A stretch of DNA of 64,000 nt from Kaistia granuli DSM 23481 (GTDB lineage: Bacteria; Pseudomonadota; Alphaproteobacteria; Rhizobiales; Kaistiaceae): contig NZ_AQYH01000005.1 of NCBI RefSeq assembly GCF_000380505.1, positions 310,001 to 374,000 on the forward strand, written 5' to 3'. Below are positions 1 to 8,138 of the stretch, piece by piece. Under the pieces are notes generated by a model. It searched no databases. It worked only from the letters and a program-made list of their open reading frames with translations, and was not told the origin of the DNA. A program made the position numbers and the translations under genes. The stretch's first letter is position 1. Each line of letters opens with the position of its first letter.

Positions 1-522
1 GTAGTGCCCCTTCAGCTCTGGGTTGTCATTGAAAGATAGGTTTATACTTATATTATCTGCGACGGGTGTATCTCCGTTCAATGCGCTGTCGATGACGGCC
101 AGCCTGTTAACTAGCGCCTTAGCATCCATTATCCCGGCTAGGAGTGCGACACCTATGGCGTTTCCGTTGTGCCTCTCTATTGGCTGAGGTAGATAAAAAA
201 CAGGAACTGCACCCAATCTGCGTGCATCTATGGCACTAAATTCAAGCGAGAATTGACCAAATAATCCAGAGTGATTCTCTAGATTGGATGGATGCAATTC
301 TGTGAAGCAAATTCGCTTCTGCAGAATTGGGAATGGACGATCTTGTCCGTTTGACAGGGGCTGGTTCCATACGATGTATTCGGGAACCAGCAGGAGACCA
401 ATGTCCCTAATGGAAGAAAGGATCGCCAATCCCTTCTCCAACTCATTGAGGCCTGCCGCGCCACGACGTGGAAATGAGTGGTAAAAGAATCTTTCTTCGG
501 TCACCAAGATCGCTAATTCCAC
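1..522 (-). CDS. Hypothetical protein, partial (AbiGi-like?), 3' end outside window
   Basis: An uninterrupted frame of 174 codons runs from a GTG at 522 to the left edge; the frame upstream of the GTG is closed by a TGA three codons earlier, so the 5' end is near-certain although the ribosome site is poor. The visible protein has FFYHSFPRRG near the start, ILSSIRDIGLLLVPE around residue 40, then KRICFTELHPSNLENH and FGQFSLEFSA before GAVPVFYLPQP. That order (a short alpha segment, a CFTE/H element, a G-x-F-x-L-x-F strand, a PVFY strand) resembles what I remember of AbiGi, the antitoxin-side protein of an abortive phage-resistance system, but this is pattern memory, not a search. The DNA is visibly AT-richer than the rest of the window, which suggests horizontal transfer. 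It could equally be an uncharacterised family of another function. Confidence 0.55.
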   Translation of the reverse strand, partial: MELAILVTEERFFYHSFPRRGAAGLNELEKGLAILSSIRDIGLLLVPEYIVWNQPLSNGQDRPFPILQKRICFTELHPSNLENHSGLFGQFSLEFSAIDARRLGAVPVFYLPQPIERHNGNAIGVALLAGIMDAKALVNRLAVIDSALNGDTPVADNISINLSFNDNPELKGHY

Positions 523-622
523 TTGCTGTCAGGATGTTTCGCTTATCTGCCGATAAAGGCATATTGCAAGTGGATTTGCAGTGTTGAGCGGAGAAGGCGG
601 TTCGGCGCATACTACGGCGCCC

Positions 623-1486
623 TCACCCCGCGAACCGTTTCGCCCCGAACACGCAGGCGATGACCGCCAGTGTCGTCGCGAACATGGTGGCCGTTACCGG
701 CTCGCCGAGCAGCCAGGCGGCGAGCGCCAGGCCCATCAGCGGCTGCAGCAATTGCAATTGGCCGACCGCGGCGATGCCGCCCAAGGCCAGGCCGCGATAC
801 CAGAAGACGAAGCCGATCAGCATGCTGAACAGCGAGACATAGCCGAGGCTGAGCCAGGCCGGCGCCTCGACGGCGGCAAGGCTCGCCGGCCAGGTGAGAA
901 GCGCGAGCGCCAGCATCACCGGCAGCGACAGCACCAGCGCCCAGGAGATCACCTGCCAGCCGCCGAGCCGGCGCGAAAGCTTCCCGCCCTCGGCATAGCC
1001 GAGGCCGCAGACGAGGACGGCCGCCAGCATCAGGAGATCGCCGGCGGGCGAGGCCGAGAGCCCCTGCGCAAGCGCGAAGCCGGCAACGGCGGCGCTGCCC
1101 AAGAGCGAGAACAGCCAGAAGGCCGGCTTTGGCCGTTCGCCGCCGCGCAGCACGCCGAAGATGGCGGTGGCGAGCGGCAGCAGGCCGATGAAGACGATCG
1201 AATGGGCCGAGGTGACGTGCCGCAGCGCCAGCGCCGTCAGCAGCGGGAAGCCGACGACGACGCCGAGCGAAACGATGGCGAGCGGCACCAGGTCGGCGCG
1301 GGCCGGGCGCTTCTGCTGGAACGCCAGGAGCAGGGCGGCCGCGATCAGGCCGGCGATCGCGGCGCGGGCGACCGTCAGGAAGACGGGATCGAATTGCAGC
1401 ACGGCGAGCCGCGTCGCGGGCAGGGAGCCCGAAAAGATCGCCACCCCGATGAAGCCCGAGATCCAGCCGCTGGTTGCCCTGTCCAT
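623..1486 (-). CDS. EamA/DMT-family exporter
   Basis: A membrane protein of about 287 residues with roughly ten hydrophobic helices, arranged as two tandem five-helix EamA repeats (first half ends near the SAHSIVFIGLLPLATAI stretch). Family members export amino acids, metabolites or drugs by proton antiport; the substrate here cannot be read. A GTG lies three codons further upstream (1495), but the ATG at 1486 is preceded by GGAG at good spacing, so I prefer it. The gene diverges from a MocR-type regulator and the short region between them holds a near-perfect palindrome, so the regulator probably controls this exporter, as in many MocR/EamA pairs. Confidence 0.85.
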   Translation of the reverse strand: MDRATSGWISGFIGVAIFSGSLPATRLAVLQFDPVFLTVARAAIAGLIAAALLLAFQQKRPARADLVPLAIVSLGVVVGFPLLTALALRHVTSAHSIVFIGLLPLATAIFGVLRGGERPKPAFWLFSLLGSAAVAGFALAQGLSASPAGDLLMLAAVLVCGLGYAEGGKLSRRLGGWQVISWALVLSLPVMLALALLTWPASLAAVEAPAWLSLGYVSLFSMLIGFVFWYRGLALGGIAAVGQLQLLQPLMGLALAAWLLGEPVTATMFATTLAVIACVFGAKRFAG

Positions 1487-1568
1487 ATCCGTCACTCCGT
1501 CACGCTCTGCCCGCTCCGCCGACCGCTCTATCGCGCGCGGGGGCTGTCGCGGCCAGTCACGGAGCGAT

Positions 1569-1586
1569 ACAGTTGGGCCAAACTGT
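1569..1586. promoter_or_regulatory. Putative MocR operator palindrome
   Basis: ACAGTTGGGCCAAACTGT: perfect 6-bp arms ACAGTT/AACTGT around a centre containing GGCC. It lies between the divergent exporter and the MocR-type regulator, 22 bp before the preferred regulator start. The position and symmetry fit a dimeric regulator binding site; binding itself is inferred. Confidence 0.5.
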
Positions 1587-1608
1587 TATGGTGACAGGAA
1601 CCGAACGG

Positions 1609-3006
1609 ATGGATGACGAAGCGGGAGAGGGCACGCGGACGGCGCGGGTGATGGCGGCGATCCGGCGGCGCGTCGCCCATCGCGGCCTGCCGGCAGGCGC
1701 AAAGCTTCCGTCGATCCGCTCGCTGGCGCGCGAGCTGCAGGTTTCGACTTCGACAGTGGTCGAGGCCTATGAGCGGCTGGTCGCCGAGGGGCTGGTGCGA
1801 TCGCGGCCGGGCTCCGGCTTTTTCGTCGCCAGCCCCGCCGCGCCGCTGGCGCTGTCGGCGATCGGGCCGAAGCTCGACCGCGCCATCGATCCGCTCTGGG
1901 TGTCGCGCCAGTCGCTCGACGCCGGCGATAGCGATCTGAAGCCCGGCTGCGGCTGGCTGCCGCCTGCCTGGCTGCCGGAGGATGTCATGCGGCGGGCGCT
2001 CAGGACGCTGTCGCGCGCCGATGGCGCGGCGCTGTTCGACTACGGCACGCCGCTCGGCCTGCCGCCGCTTCGGCAATGGATCGCGCGGCGCCTGGCCGAC
2101 AAGGGCGTCGAGGCGTCGCCGCAGCAGATCCTGCTGACGGAATCGGGCACGCAGAGCATCGACATGCTCTGCCGCTTCCTGGTCGAGCCCGGCGACGTCG
2201 TGCTGGTCGACGACCCCTGCTATTTCAATTTCCAGGCGCTGCTCAGGGCGCATCGGGTGACGATCGCCGGCGTGCCCTGGACGCCGAACGGGCCGGACGT
2301 GGAGGCGTTTGCCAGGGCCTGCGCCGAGGCGAAACCGCGGCTCTACATCACCAATTCGGCGATCCACAATCCGACCGGCGCGACGCTGTCGCCGGCGACG
2401 GCGCACCGGATCCTGAAGCTCGCCGAGCAGCATGGTCTGACCATCGTCGAGGATGACATCTTCGCCGATTTCGAGACGGCACCGGCGCCGCGCCTCGCCG
2501 CCTTCGACGGGCTGGACCGGGTGATCGAGATCGGCTCGTTCTCGAAGACGCTCTCCGCCTCGGCCCGCTGCGGCTTCATCGCCGCGCGGCCGGACTGGAT
2601 CGACGGGCTGGTGGATCTGAAGATCGCGACCTCGTTCGGCGGTGGCCGCTTCAACGCCGAGCTGGCGCTCGCCGTGCTGCGCGACGGCAGCTATCGCAAG
2701 CATCTGGAGGGATTGCGGCTGCGGCTTGCGCGCGCCATGGCGGAGGTCAGCGCCAGGCTGCGCGAGCTCGGCCTGGTGCCCTGGTTCGAGCCGCAGGCCG
2801 GCATGTTCCTCTGGTGCCGTCTGCCCGGGGGGATCGACGCGTCCGACGTCGCCAAGGCTGCGCTGCCGCAGGGCGTCGTGCTGGCGCCCGGCAATGTGTT
2901 CAGCGTTTCGCAGACGGCGCGCGACTATCTCCGCTTCAACGTCTCGCAATGCGCCGATCCGCGCATCTTCGAGGTGCTGAGGACGACGATCCGGCAACTG
3001 GCCTAA
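1609..3006 (+). CDS. MocR/PdxR-type GntR regulator with aminotransferase-like domain
   Basis: 465 residues. Residues ~10-75 form a GntR winged helix (AKLPSIRSLARELQVSTSTVVEAYERLVAEGLVRSRPGSG, split here by function: recognition helix SVSTSTVVEAY-like, wing SRPGSGFF). The remainder is a fold-type I aminotransferase domain with the NPTG-type turn (HNPTGATLSP) and the PLP-lysine motif SFSKTLSASARCGF. MocR proteins bind PLP or its amino-acid adduct as an effector and usually act as regulators rather than enzymes. The frame is open further 5' (ATG at 1588), but the ATG at 1609 has AGGAA at 8-nt spacing. It faces an EamA exporter across a palindromic operator, which is its likely target. Confidence 0.88.
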   Translation: MDDEAGEGTRTARVMAAIRRRVAHRGLPAGAKLPSIRSLARELQVSTSTVVEAYERLVAEGLVRSRPGSGFFVASPAAPLALSAIGPKLDRAIDPLWVSRQSLDAGDSDLKPGCGWLPPAWLPEDVMRRALRTLSRADGAALFDYGTPLGLPPLRQWIARRLADKGVEASPQQILLTESGTQSIDMLCRFLVEPGDVVLVDDPCYFNFQALLRAHRVTIAGVPWTPNGPDVEAFARACAEAKPRLYITNSAIHNPTGATLSPATAHRILKLAEQHGLTIVEDDIFADFETAPAPRLAAFDGLDRVIEIGSFSKTLSASARCGFIAARPDWIDGLVDLKIATSFGGGRFNAELALAVLRDGSYRKHLEGLRLRLARAMAEVSARLRELGLVPWFEPQAGMFLWCRLPGGIDASDVAKAALPQGVVLAPGNVFSVSQTARDYLRFNVSQCADPRIFEVLRTTIRQLA

Positions 3007-3242
3007 GCGTCTCGCCGCCGCTCGGCCGGCGCGGTCCGGCTTGACGAGGGCGGTCGTCGACGCGGACGTCAAAGCGGCCGGGCGGGTGGATGGAAACGCG
3101 CAAGCCGACACCATGTTCAAGGGAGGGCGCCGCCGGACGTCGGAGGGGCCGTCGCCGGGCGCGTGCTGCAGGGGAACGCTGGCGGAGCCTATGTGCCGAG
3201 CGTGACCCTGCAATCGGACTCCGGACAGAGAAGGACACCCAA

Positions 3243-3908
3243 ATGACCCTCAACATCAACGATATGGCTCCCGACTTCACCGCCGACACGACGATGGGCC
3301 GGATCGCGTTCCACGAGTGGCTCGGCAACTCCTGGGGAATCCTGTTCTCACACCCGAAGGACTTCACGCCGGTCTGCACCACCGAGCTCGGCTACATGGC
3401 GCGGCTGAAGCCCGAATTCGACAAGCGCGGCGTCAAGGTCATCGGCCTGTCGGTCGATCCGGTCGATCGGCATGCCGACTGGGCCCAGGACATCGCCGAG
3501 ACGCAGGGTATGGCCCCGAACTTCCCGATGATCGGCGATCCGACGCTGGCGATCTCCAAGCTCCTCGACATGCTGCCGGCGACGGCGGGCGAGACGTCGG
3601 ACGGCCGCACCGCCGCCGACAACCAGACCGTGCGCAATGTCTACGTCATCGGCCCGGACAAGAAGATCAAGCTGGTGATCTCCTATCCGATGACGACCGG
3701 CCGCAACTTCGACGAGGTGCTGCGGGTGGTGGATTCGCTGCAGCTGACCGCCAGGCACCGGCTGGCGACGCCGGTCAACTGGCAGCCGGGCGACGACGTC
3801 ATCATCGCCGGCTCGGTCTCGAACGACGAGGCGAAGCAGCTCTATCCGCAGGGCTGGAAGGAGCCGAAGCCATATATCCGCATCGTGCCGCAGCCCGTCC
3901 TGACCTGA
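3243..3908 (+). CDS. 1-Cys peroxiredoxin (Prx6 family)
   Basis: 221 residues. The peroxidatic cysteine sits in the motif FTPVCTTELG (around residue 47), preceded by SHPKDF, and the C-terminal Prx6-type domain includes the VNWQPGDDVII element. It reduces hydrogen peroxide, alkyl hydroperoxides or peroxynitrite in the cytoplasm. No second resolving cysteine is evident, matching the 1-Cys class. The frame is open about 50 codons upstream, but that part looks non-coding; the ATG at 3243 starts the family-typical MTLNINDMAPDF and is preceded by an AGAAGGAC-type ribosome site. It stands alone, convergent with the sulfide locus, and ends before a hairpin terminator. Confidence 0.95.
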   Translation: MTLNINDMAPDFTADTTMGRIAFHEWLGNSWGILFSHPKDFTPVCTTELGYMARLKPEFDKRGVKVIGLSVDPVDRHADWAQDIAETQGMAPNFPMIGDPTLAISKLLDMLPATAGETSDGRTAADNQTVRNVYVIGPDKKIKLVISYPMTTGRNFDEVLRVVDSLQLTARHRLATPVNWQPGDDVIIAGSVSNDEAKQLYPQGWKEPKPYIRIVPQPVLT

Positions 3909-4065
3909 GACGGCCGGATCGACGGGGACGCCAGGGCGCGTCCCCGTCGCCTCTCCCGTGAACGCGCTTCGCTCTCACCCGGCGTTCCGCCTCCGGCACG
4001 CTGCCTTGGACAACGGGATTCTGCATGAGCGCTTCCCATAAACCCCGCATCGCCGTTCTCGGCGC

Positions 4066-4090
4066 GACCCGGCGTGCGCCGGGTCGGTTT
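4066..4090 (+). terminator. Intrinsic terminator between convergent genes
   Basis: Stem GACCCGGC / GCCGGGTC with a GTGC loop, followed by GGTTT on the + strand. It lies between the 3' ends of the peroxiredoxin gene (+) and the MBL-fold gene (-). The U-tract is short, so efficiency is uncertain. Confidence 0.45.
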
Positions 4091-4109
4091 CTGGGCCAGA
4101 CCGCCACCG

Positions 4110-5021
4110 TCAGGTGAGGGCCAGTTCGGCGCCTGGCTTCGCCGTGACCGGCACGCGCAGATAGTGGACGCCGTTGCTCTCGGCTTCCGGAAAGCGCCCG
4201 GCGCGGATGTTGACCTGGATCGACGGCAGCAGCAGCGTCGGCGCGGCGAGCGTCGCGTCGCGTGCCTCGCGCATGGCGACGAACTCGTCCTCGCCTGCCT
4301 CCGCTCCGACATGGACATTGGCAGCGCGCTGTTCCGCCACCGTCGTCTCCCAGGCATAGTGATCGCGGCCCGGCGCCTTGTAGTCGTGGCAGAGGAAAAG
4401 CCGCGTCTCGCCCGGCAGGCTCAGCAGGCGGCGGATCGAGCGGTAGAGCGTGCGCGCGTCGCCGCCCGGGAAATCCGCCCGCGCCGTGCCGTAGTCCGGC
4501 ATGAACAGCGTGTCGCCGACAAAGGCGGCATCGCCGATCCGGTAGACGATGTCGGCCGGCGTATGGCCGGGCGTGTGCATCACCTCGAATTCGAGCTCGC
4601 CGAGCGGGAAGCGCTCGCCATCGGCGAACAGCCGGTCGAAATCGCTGCCATCCGTCCTCAGCTCGGCCAGGTTGAACAGCGGCCGGAAGATCTTCTGCAC
4701 GTCCTTGATGTGCTCGCCGATGCCGATCGCCGCTCCCGTCTTCGCCTTGATGTAGGGCGCGCCGGAGAGGTGGTCGGCATGGGCATGCGTCTCCAGCGCC
4801 CAGACGATGGTGAAGCCTTCCGCCGCCGCGGCGGCGAGGATGGCGTCGACCGAGCCGACATCGACCGTGCCGGAACGGTGGTCATAGTCGAGCACCGGAT
4901 CGATGACCGCCGCCTGGCGGGTGGCGGGGTCGGCAACGAGATAGCTGATCGTGTTGGTCGGTTCGTCGAAGAAGGCCTGGATGATGGGCAAGCCCGGGGA
5001 AGGGACCTGGGTGGATGGCAT
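4110..5021 (-). CDS. blh: MBL-fold persulfide dioxygenase-like hydrolase (Blh)
   Basis: 303 residues of metallo-beta-lactamase fold. The metal motif HxHxDH is seen as THAHADHLSG (about residues 68-77), and further ligands occur in VMHTPGHTPAD and LFLCHDYK. This matches the Blh/ETHE1-like enzymes that oxidise persulfides to sulfite in bigR operons. Start ATG at 5021 has AGGAG seven bases upstream; a longer in-frame start at 5063 would run through the operator. It diverges from bigR, and both face two tandem BigR boxes, so it is expected to be repressed until sulfide or persulfide oxidises BigR. Confidence 0.85.
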   Translation of the reverse strand: MPSTQVPSPGLPIIQAFFDEPTNTISYLVADPATRQAAVIDPVLDYDHRSGTVDVGSVDAILAAAAAEGFTIVWALETHAHADHLSGAPYIKAKTGAAIGIGEHIKDVQKIFRPLFNLAELRTDGSDFDRLFADGERFPLGELEFEVMHTPGHTPADIVYRIGDAAFVGDTLFMPDYGTARADFPGGDARTLYRSIRRLLSLPGETRLFLCHDYKAPGRDHYAWETTVAEQRAANVHVGAEAGEDEFVAMREARDATLAAPTLLLPSIQVNIRAGRFPEAESNGVHYLRVPVTAKPGAELALT

Positions 5022-5055
5022 GACACGCTCCTTTCGTTGGTGGCTTGACATATAT

Positions 5056-5086
5056 ATTAGCAATATCTAATTTAGCAATCACTAAT
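5056..5086. promoter_or_regulatory. Two tandem BigR operator boxes
   Basis: Box 1 is ATTAGCAATATCTAAT (5056-5071) and box 2 is TTTAGCAATCACTAAT (5071-5086). Both have ATTAG/CTAAT-type arms with a 6-bp spacer, and they are offset by 15 bp. They occupy an AT-rich segment between blh and bigR. BigR/SqrR regulators are known to bind AT-rich palindromes of this kind; occupancy here is inferred. Confidence 0.75.
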
Positions 5087-5104
5087 GTAACAGGGAACGC
5101 CGGC

Positions 5105-5473
5105 ATGCCTTCCGCCATCGATCTCGTCACCACGGATTTCATCACCATGGACCTGACCAATATGGATCTTGCCGCCTTCGAAGCCAACGCGATGGAGGTC
5201 GCCGATCTCCTTCGCACGCTCGGCAACGAGCGGCGGCTGATGGTGTTGTGCAAGCTGGTTGAGCTGGGCGAGATGACCGTTGGTGCGCTCGCCGAGGCGG
5301 TCAGCCTCAGCCAGTCGGCCCTGTCGCAACACCTCGCCAAGATGCGGGACGAGGGTGTCGTCGCCTTTCGTCGCGACGGCCAGACGCTCTGGTACCGCAT
5401 CGCCGACCCTCGCATCGAGGAATTGATGGCGGTGCTGCACCGGCTCTACTGCCGGCAGCCTTCCGCTAAGTAA
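5105..5473 (+). CDS. bigR: ArsR-family sulfide/persulfide-responsive repressor BigR
   Basis: About 122 residues with an ArsR winged helix (LGNERRLMVLCKL, then LSQSALSQHLAKMRDEGVV as recognition helix, and a beta-wing FRRDGQTLWYRI). Two cysteines, C49 and C116 in this numbering, sit where the redox pair of BigR/SqrR forms a disulfide or tetrasulfide on exposure to reactive sulfur. An upstream ATG at 5045 would place the start inside the operator, so 5105 is preferred; 5147 is also possible. The gene heads bigR-rhodanese-TauE and diverges from blh, the known theme of the bigR regulon. Confidence 0.88.
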   Translation: MPSAIDLVTTDFITMDLTNMDLAAFEANAMEVADLLRTLGNERRLMVLCKLVELGEMTVGALAEAVSLSQSALSQHLAKMRDEGVVAFRRDGQTLWYRIADPRIEELMAVLHRLYCRQPSAK

Positions 5474-5497
5474 CCCCTGGATCCCAAAGGAAAAATC

Positions 5498-6025
5498 ATG
5501 TCGTTGTCCCCGATTCTGCCCACCCGGGCGAAGGAACTCATCGCCGCCGGCGCCGTTCTCGTCGACATCCGCGATGCGGATGAATACCGCCGCGAGCACA
5601 TAGCCGGTGCGCGGCTGCGGCCGCTGTCGACGCTCACATCCCTCGATGTCGAGCCGGGCCGCGTTGTCATCTTCCAGTGCCGCTCCGGTGCCCGCACCAC
5701 GGCGCATGCCGACAGGCTGGCCGCGGCGGCCGCCAGCGAGGCCTACCGTCTCGAAGGCGGGCTCGATGCGTGGAAGAAGGCCGGTCTTCCGGTCGTCGCC
5801 GACAAGCGCCAGCCGCTCGAACTGATGCGCCAGGTCCAGATCGCCGCCGGCAGCCTGGTACTGATCGGGGCGGCGCTCGGCGCCTTCGTGCATCCGGGCT
5901 TCTATGCCCTGTCCGCTTTCGTCGGCGCCGGCCTCGTCTTCGCCGGCGTTTCCGGCACTTGCGCCATGGCGCGCATCCTGCGCCGCATGCCGTGGAACCG
6001 GCCGGCCTCGACGGCAACCGCGTAA
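5498..6025 (+). CDS. Rhodanese-domain membrane sulfurtransferase (YgaP-like)
   Basis: 175 residues: an N-terminal rhodanese domain (1-~105) with active loop CRSGAR (Cys near residue 58), then two hydrophobic helices (~110-165) of the DUF2892 type, as in YgaP. It likely transfers sulfane sulfur at the inner face of the membrane. It has a clear AAGGAAAAA ribosome site and lies 24 bp after bigR in the same operon, so its substrate is probably persulfide sulfur or thiosulfate made during sulfide detoxification. Confidence 0.88.
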   Translation: MSLSPILPTRAKELIAAGAVLVDIRDADEYRREHIAGARLRPLSTLTSLDVEPGRVVIFQCRSGARTTAHADRLAAAAASEAYRLEGGLDAWKKAGLPVVADKRQPLELMRQVQIAAGSLVLIGAALGAFVHPGFYALSAFVGAGLVFAGVSGTCAMARILRRMPWNRPASTATA

Positions 6026-6040
6026 ACAGGGGGACAGGCC

Positions 6041-6829
6041 ATGACCATCCTGCTTTCGGACATCCTGGCGTCCGGCTTCGGCTCGGTGGTCGGCTTTGTC
6101 CTGGCGCTCGTCGGCGGCGGCGGCTCGATCCTCGCCGTGCCGTTTCTCGTCTATGGCGTCGGCGTCGCCTCGCCGCATGTCGCGATCGGCACCGGGACGG
6201 TGGCGGTCGCGTTGAGCGCGCTCGTCAATCTGGGGCCACATTGGCGGGCCGGCCGGGTCAAGTGGCGCTGCGGCGCGGTGTTCGCCGCCGCCGGCGTTGT
6301 CGGCGCGCTGGCGGGGGCGGAACTGGCCAAGTCGATCGATGGCGAGAAGCTGCTGATGCTGTTCGGGGCGCTGATGGTGGTCGTCGGGCTCATCATGCTG
6401 CGCCGGCGCGGCGCTGTCGGCGATGCCGGCATCCGGCTGACCGCCGCCACCGCGCGCCATCTGCTGCCGCGCCTGATCGGCGCCGGCTTCACCGTTGGCG
6501 CGCTGTCCGGCTTCTTCGGCATCGGCGGCGGCTTCCTGATCGTGCCCGGCCTGATGCTGGCGACCGGCATGCCGCTCGCCTTCGCTATTGGCACCTCGCT
6601 GGTTGCGGTCAGCGCCTTCGGCGCGGCGACGGCGTCGAGCTATGCCGTGAGCGGATTGGTGGATTGGCGGCTGGCGGCGATCTTCGTGCTCGGTGGCCTG
6701 GTCGGCGGTCTCGGCGGCGCGGCGCTCGGCCGCCGGCTCGCCGGACGCAAGGCGTTGCTCGGCCAGGTCTTCGCCGGTGTGGTGATCACGGTCGGCATCT
6801 ATGTCCTCATCCGCGGCCTGACCGGCTGA
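6041..6829 (+). CDS. TauE/SafE-family sulfite/sulfonate exporter
   Basis: 262 residues with about eight hydrophobic helices and the duplicated glycine-rich TauE signatures (LVGGGGSILAVPFLVY near residue 22 and FFGIGGGFLIVPGL near residue 160). Family members export sulfite or other sulfur anions. It is 15 bp after the rhodanese gene, has a GGGGACAGG ribosome site, and probably removes the sulfite made by the Blh persulfide dioxygenase. Confidence 0.88.
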   Translation: MTILLSDILASGFGSVVGFVLALVGGGGSILAVPFLVYGVGVASPHVAIGTGTVAVALSALVNLGPHWRAGRVKWRCGAVFAAAGVVGALAGAELAKSIDGEKLLMLFGALMVVVGLIMLRRRGAVGDAGIRLTAATARHLLPRLIGAGFTVGALSGFFGIGGGFLIVPGLMLATGMPLAFAIGTSLVAVSAFGAATASSYAVSGLVDWRLAAIFVLGGLVGGLGGAALGRRLAGRKALLGQVFAGVVITVGIYVLIRGLTG

Positions 6830-6911
6830 GCGGCCGGGCTGGTCGACGAATACGGCCGGCTGATCCATCCCGTCGCGATCGGGCAGGGCAGGCCGTTGTT
6901 TTCCGCCTCTG

Positions 6912-6946
6912 GTGGCGTCTCGACCTGGCGCATGTCGAGACGCCAC
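6912..6946. repeat. 13-bp perfect inverted repeat after the bigR operon
   Basis: Arms GTGGCGTCTCGAC and GTCGAGACGCCAC separated by 9 nt, 82 bp after tauE. There is no T-run on either strand, so it may be a Rho-linked 3' barrier or a processed mRNA end rather than a classical terminator. The rest of 6830-7095 holds nothing recognisable. Confidence 0.5.
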
Positions 6947-7095
6947 GCCTTCCCTCGGGCATCGTGGCGCCTGTCTGCCGGCCGGGATGCGCCGCGATCA
7001 AGCGGCGGCGGGGTGCATCGGCGCGCCGGCACGGTTAAGGTCGCGCGGCGGGCGCATTCCGGCGCCCATGCCTCCTGCGGAAGACGAGACATCTC

Positions 7096-8022
7096 ATGCT
7101 GACCGAACAGGGCGTCCTGCGCGCCTCCATCCTCGTGACCTTCGCGGTGGCGGCTTTCGGCATCGTCTTCGGCCTGCTGTCGGGCTCGTTCTCGATCGCC
7201 TTCGACGGCGTCTTCGCGCTGACCGACGCCGCCATGACGACGGTGGCGCTCGGCGTTTCCCACCTGATCGTCCAGTCGGCCAAGCGCGATGCGCTGTCGG
7301 GAAAGCTGCGCAATCGTTTCACGGTCGGCTTCTGGCATCTGGAGCCGATGGTGCTGGGTCTGAACGGCACCATCCTGATCATGGTCGCCATCTATGCGCT
7401 GATCAACGCGCTGCTTTCGATCCAGGCCGGCGGGCGCGAACTCGAATTCGGTTATGCCATCCTCTATGCCGCGACGACCTTGCTCGTCTGTCTCGGCATG
7501 GCGCTGTTCGACTGGCGGACCAACCGCCGGATCGAGTCCGACTTCATCAAGCTCGACATCCATTCCTGGCTGATGTCCGGCGCGATCAGCGGCGCGCTGC
7601 TGATCGCCTTCGCCATCGGCTATTCGGTCGAGGGCACGAAATATGACTGGGTCGCCCCCTATATCGACCCGGCCGTGCTGGCGCTGATCAGCCTTGCGAT
7701 CATCCCGATCCCCATCGGCACCGTCCGCCAGGCGGTGGCCGACATGCTGCTTTTGACGCCGCCTGACCTCAAGGCGCATGTCGACCAGGTGGCGGCGGAG
7801 ACGATCGAGCGGCATGGATTTCTCGGCTATCGCGCCTATGTCGCCAAGGTGGGGCGGGCCAAGCAGATCGAGCTCTATTTCATCGTTCGCAAGAACGGGC
7901 CAGCCAAACCGCTGGAGGCCTGGGACCGGATTCGCGACGAGATCGGCGAGGCGATCGGCGACGAAAGCCACAATCGCTGGCTGACCATCGCCTTCACCAC
8001 CGACACCGGCTGGGCCGAGTAG
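7096..8022 (+). CDS. Cation diffusion facilitator-like membrane transporter
   Basis: 308 residues, six predicted helices, then a cytoplasmic C-terminal domain (from ~210) of CDF type. Family members export divalent metal ions by proton antiport. The usual four metal ligands (H/DxxxD in helix 2, HxxxD in helix 5) look incomplete: helix 2 reads FDGVFALTDAA, with F at the first ligand place, and helix 5 reads DIHSWLMSGA, with M where D is expected. It may carry another cation or use other ligands. It stands alone after the sulfur locus. Confidence 0.8.
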   Translation: MLTEQGVLRASILVTFAVAAFGIVFGLLSGSFSIAFDGVFALTDAAMTTVALGVSHLIVQSAKRDALSGKLRNRFTVGFWHLEPMVLGLNGTILIMVAIYALINALLSIQAGGRELEFGYAILYAATTLLVCLGMALFDWRTNRRIESDFIKLDIHSWLMSGAISGALLIAFAIGYSVEGTKYDWVAPYIDPAVLALISLAIIPIPIGTVRQAVADMLLLTPPDLKAHVDQVAAETIERHGFLGYRAYVAKVGRAKQIELYFIVRKNGPAKPLEAWDRIRDEIGEAIGDESHNRWLTIAFTTDTGWAE

Positions 8023-8138
8023 CGCTTTTTTTTGCACGGCCTGTCGATTTCGGCGCCGCCGGATCGTTGAGACAGCGAGGACGGGGCGTTTTGGCGTCGT
8101 CCAGACATGCATTCGACGATCAGGAAAGGGAAGAAGCC

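Noticed and set aside
581-3213. Long reading frames on the opposite strand of the EamA and MocR genes
   Set aside because: Arg/Ala/Gly-rich translations without domain character, fully overlapping two good genes; typical antisense frames of high-GC DNA.
5072-6946. 624-codon antisense frame across bigR-rhodanese-TauE
   Set aside because: Composition rich in Gln, Asp, Arg and His with no motif; the + strand genes have clear families and ribosome sites.
8000-8035. Terminator after the CDF-like gene
   Set aside because: There is a run of eight T, but the only stem in front is four pairs (CGGC/GCCG), too weak to call.
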